Positions 5,594-7,433 of a DNA stretch of 7,433 bases are shown piece after piece. The stretch is taken from the NCBI GenBank assembly GCA_028822955.1, contig JAPKCL010000083.1:1-7433 (forward strand), read 5' to 3'. The notes beneath the pieces are model-generated. The model saw only the letters and a program-made list of their open reading frames with translations. It ran no database searches and was not told the origin of the DNA. Each line of letters begins with the position of its first letter. The stretch's first letter is position 1. A program made the translations under genes and the position numbers. The stretch is from Candidatus Poseidoniaceae archaeon (GTDB lineage Archaea > Thermoplasmatota > Poseidoniia > Poseidoniales > Poseidoniaceae).

Positions 5594-6591
5594 GTTCTTC
5601 CGAGCACGCCGAAGATATCGAGTCTTTTCATTCTTGGCTCACAGATGCATGTTCGAGAGGAGCCGTTCCAATAATCACTGGAAAAAATGGCGACATGGAT
5701 ACAATTGGTTCTGCCGTCGCTCTCTCCTCCGCTCATCCAAATTTGATGGCATGTGGATTGCATTTGGGTCGTACTGCAAAACGAATGGTTGAATCTCTTC
5801 AAGCCCCATTCAGAAAATTGTCTGAACACCAAACTGTTTGGCCTCCTGTACTCGGTGGAATTATTGTGGTCGATGCTGCAGCACCTGGTCAAGTTGGAAT
5901 CAGTTTACCACCTGGCATCCCCGTTTGCGTTCTTGATCATCATGCTACTTGTGATTGGCAATTGGGTGAGGACGACCTGCTTCTACAATGGAATGTTCGT
6001 GCTACTACACAAATTGTTGATTCATATCTCACCAAGCACTCTCCCGAATCTCGTTCTCTCGTTGTTCGAAAGATGCTTTTAGCGGGCTTGTTAACCGATA
6101 CAGGAAGATTCCGCCATGCTGACAAGGGTGCGTTCCAAACTGCGGTTGATTTGTTAACAGGTGATGACTTAGATTACGCTTCCTTCGTCGAGTATATTGA
6201 AACTGAAACAACCACTCCTAGCGAACGAGGTAGTCTTTTACGAGGTTTGGAAAGAGCAAAATCAATCGAGTCAGGTCCTTGGAATGTAGTCCACACCTAT
6301 TCGGGAACGCTCGAAGGCCGGCTAGCCAGCCTTCTGATTGGCACAGGGGCAGAGATTGCCTTAGTCAGTCGATTCCGTGATGGTGAAACTCGGCTTACAG
6401 CACGCGCTTCCAGGCATACAACAATGAAAGGAATTCATCTTGGAGAACTCATGTCAAGTGTCGCAGAACAGATTGGTGGCGAAGGCGGTGGCCATGATGG
6501 TGCTGCAGGATGGAGTGGCAAGACAGATAGAATCGCTGCTGAATCTTCCTTTATTACCCAAGTTGCTTTGATTAAAAGGAATGAGAATTAA
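5590..6591 (+). CDS. DHH/DHHA1 family phosphoesterase
   Basis: A complete 333-residue DHH-superfamily phosphoesterase, related to RecJ, NrnA and cyclic-dinucleotide hydrolases, which use Mn2+ to cleave phosphodiester bonds. Metal-site motifs are GDMDTIGSA with Asp35 and Asp37 (motif I), VVDAA with Asp95 (II), LDHH at 115-118 (III), and LLTDTGRFRHAD with Asp170 (IV). The C-terminal DHHA1 domain ends in GGGHDGAAG (299-307), the substrate-binding loop. Motif I usually begins with His four residues before the first Asp; here that residue is Gly31. The size suits a short-oligonucleotide or mononucleotide phosphatase rather than a full RecJ. The ATG overlaps the pfdB stop by 4 nt, so it is operonic, and a DHH gene also occurs in this neighbourhood in other archaea. 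The substrate is unknown; clearing exosome end products is a hypothesis. Confidence 0.9.
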   Translation: MSSSEHAEDIESFHSWLTDACSRGAVPIITGKNGDMDTIGSAVALSSAHPNLMACGLHLGRTAKRMVESLQAPFRKLSEHQTVWPPVLGGIIVVDAAAPGQVGISLPPGIPVCVLDHHATCDWQLGEDDLLLQWNVRATTQIVDSYLTKHSPESRSLVVRKMLLAGLLTDTGRFRHADKGAFQTAVDLLTGDDLDYASFVEYIETETTTPSERGSLLRGLERAKSIESGPWNVVHTYSGTLEGRLASLLIGTGAEIALVSRFRDGETRLTARASRHTTMKGIHLGELMSSVAEQIGGEGGGHDGAAGWSGKTDRIAAESSFITQVALIKRNEN

Positions 6592-7433
6592 TGTCCGAAA
6601 TCGAATTACCAAGTGCCCCAGGCTATTTCATCTCCCGTTGGCGGGAGCAAGGTCCTGTCGACCTGGATACGTTGACAGCCTGGCGCGATGAGATGAACTG
6701 GACGACATGGTTGCCTCTTGCTGAAGCTGCTTTGTTTCTCGATGCTGCTGAATTGCTCGCCATTCTTGAAACAGTACTTTCACCGGCAGAGAAAGCAACA
6801 CTTTCACTCGTACGTCGCCGAATGTTGGGTGATACCCGTCTCCAGCATGTCATTGAAGAAGCACTTGTCATTGCCCGACATACAGAGACTAGGGATTTGC
6901 AACTCGAAGGCCGTCTCCGCATGGAACTCGGATTGGTCAAATATGAAAGCGGTGATATTGAAGGCGCCAAAGATGATTTGACATGGGCGGAAACACGTTT
7001 GAAATCCGTCGCTCTTGCGAGCAGAGACCATGACCTTGCACTGATTAACAAAGCTGCTTTGCATACTGCATGTGGTGAGGCCATCATGGCGTTAACGGTC
7101 TATTCAGAGATTCCACGTAATGGAAACCATGCGAATGAAACCATTGCACTTTCACGTTTAGGTGCGAGTCGGATCTGTGCTTCACTCGGGCATAGTTTTG
7201 ATGCAGTACGGCATGCTTGGAATGCGCATTCTCATGCACTCTTGGCGAGTCAAATTGGCATGGCGATTGAGGGTGGAGCATTATTTTTGGACTTTTCAAG
7301 CGAAGCCATTGACGATACTGCAGAGAAAATGCAGGTCCAAGTCGAAAGTGCGAAGCCAAGAGAAGCAGGTGAAGAGGCTCGAGAACTCAAGGTTCACCCA
7401 GAAGATATCAATGATGTTTTTGAATGGTGTTTT
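6591..7433 (+). CDS. TPR-like helical repeat protein, partial at right edge
   Basis: The first 281 codons of a protein that continues beyond the window. The ATG overlaps the DHH stop by 1 nt (TAATG), with AAAGGA about 10 nt upstream. I do not recognise a named family. The translation is alpha-helical and soluble, without signal peptide or membrane segments. Helix-turn-helix units with TPR-like spacing are visible: about 103-137 (LGLVKYESGDIEGAKDDL is the clearest), 148-175 and 184-218 (SLGHSFDAVRHAW). The N-terminal 40 residues are rich in tryptophan (17, 31, 37, 40). From about 245 the sequence turns charged, perhaps a linker. TPR arrays usually bind other proteins, so a scaffold or adaptor for the complexes encoded upstream is conceivable, but nothing in the sequence names a partner. 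The other reading frames here look like shadows. Confidence 0.8.
   Translation, partial: MSEIELPSAPGYFISRWREQGPVDLDTLTAWRDEMNWTTWLPLAEAALFLDAAELLAILETVLSPAEKATLSLVRRRMLGDTRLQHVIEEALVIARHTETRDLQLEGRLRMELGLVKYESGDIEGAKDDLTWAETRLKSVALASRDHDLALINKAALHTACGEAIMALTVYSEIPRNGNHANETIALSRLGASRICASLGHSFDAVRHAWNAHSHALLASQIGMAIEGGALFLDFSSEAIDDTAEKMQVQVESAKPREAGEEARELKVHPEDINDVFEWCF

Noticed and set aside
6623..7087. 154-codon open frame on the minus strand within the last gene
   Set aside because: It is Ser/Arg-rich with no domain pattern, and it overlaps the TPR-like gene, which is coupled to the operon and fits the codon usage of its neighbours.

Overview
The window is archaeal. It carries the conserved exosome/proteasome superoperon: a proteasome alpha subunit, SBDS, Rrp4, Rrp41, Rrp42, ribosomal protein L37Ae, a KEOPS Pcc1-like subunit and prefoldin beta, in the order known from Euryarchaeota. 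The intermediate base composition, strong Shine-Dalgarno sites and divergent protein sequences would fit an uncultured (perhaps marine, Thermoplasmatota-like) euryarchaeon. That lineage assignment is inference; no rRNA or lineage marker is present.

Layout. On the minus strand at the left edge lies a complete dph6-like diphthine--ammonia ligase (19-684). Its stop codon sits inside a 40-nt imperfect hairpin. A 171-nt divergent intergenic region (685-855) holds a 10-bp inverted repeat and presumably both promoters. From 856 to the right edge every gene is on the plus strand and tightly packed: psmA (856-1578), sdo1/SBDS (1633-2319), rrp4 (2403-3098), rrp41 (3098-3826), rrp42 (3826-4611), rpl37ae (4612-4971, TTG start), pcc1 (4995-5255), pfdB (5273-5593), a DHH/DHHA1 phosphoesterase (5590-6591), and a TPR-like helical protein that runs off the window (6591 to beyond 7433). 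Several junctions overlap by 1-4 nt (TAATG, TGATG, ATGA), which indicates one translationally coupled transcript.

How the genes fit together. rrp4, rrp41 and rrp42 encode the RNA-binding cap and the ring of the phosphorolytic RNA exosome. psmA encodes the outer ring of the 20S proteasome. SBDS and L37Ae belong to large-subunit maturation and structure, Pcc1 to tRNA t6A modification, and prefoldin to co-translational folding. Dph6 modifies elongation factor 2. The window is therefore a translation and RNA/protein quality-control block. The DHH enzyme could finish off the short oligonucleotides left by the exosome (inference). The TPR protein is the least explained gene.

Notable absences compared with the usual arrangement are the RNase P subunit genes upstream of psmA, rpoP between L37Ae and pcc1, and the small DUF3194-type gene near prefoldin. 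No mobile element, CRISPR array, tRNA or rRNA was seen. There is no gene-free stretch over 300 bases.
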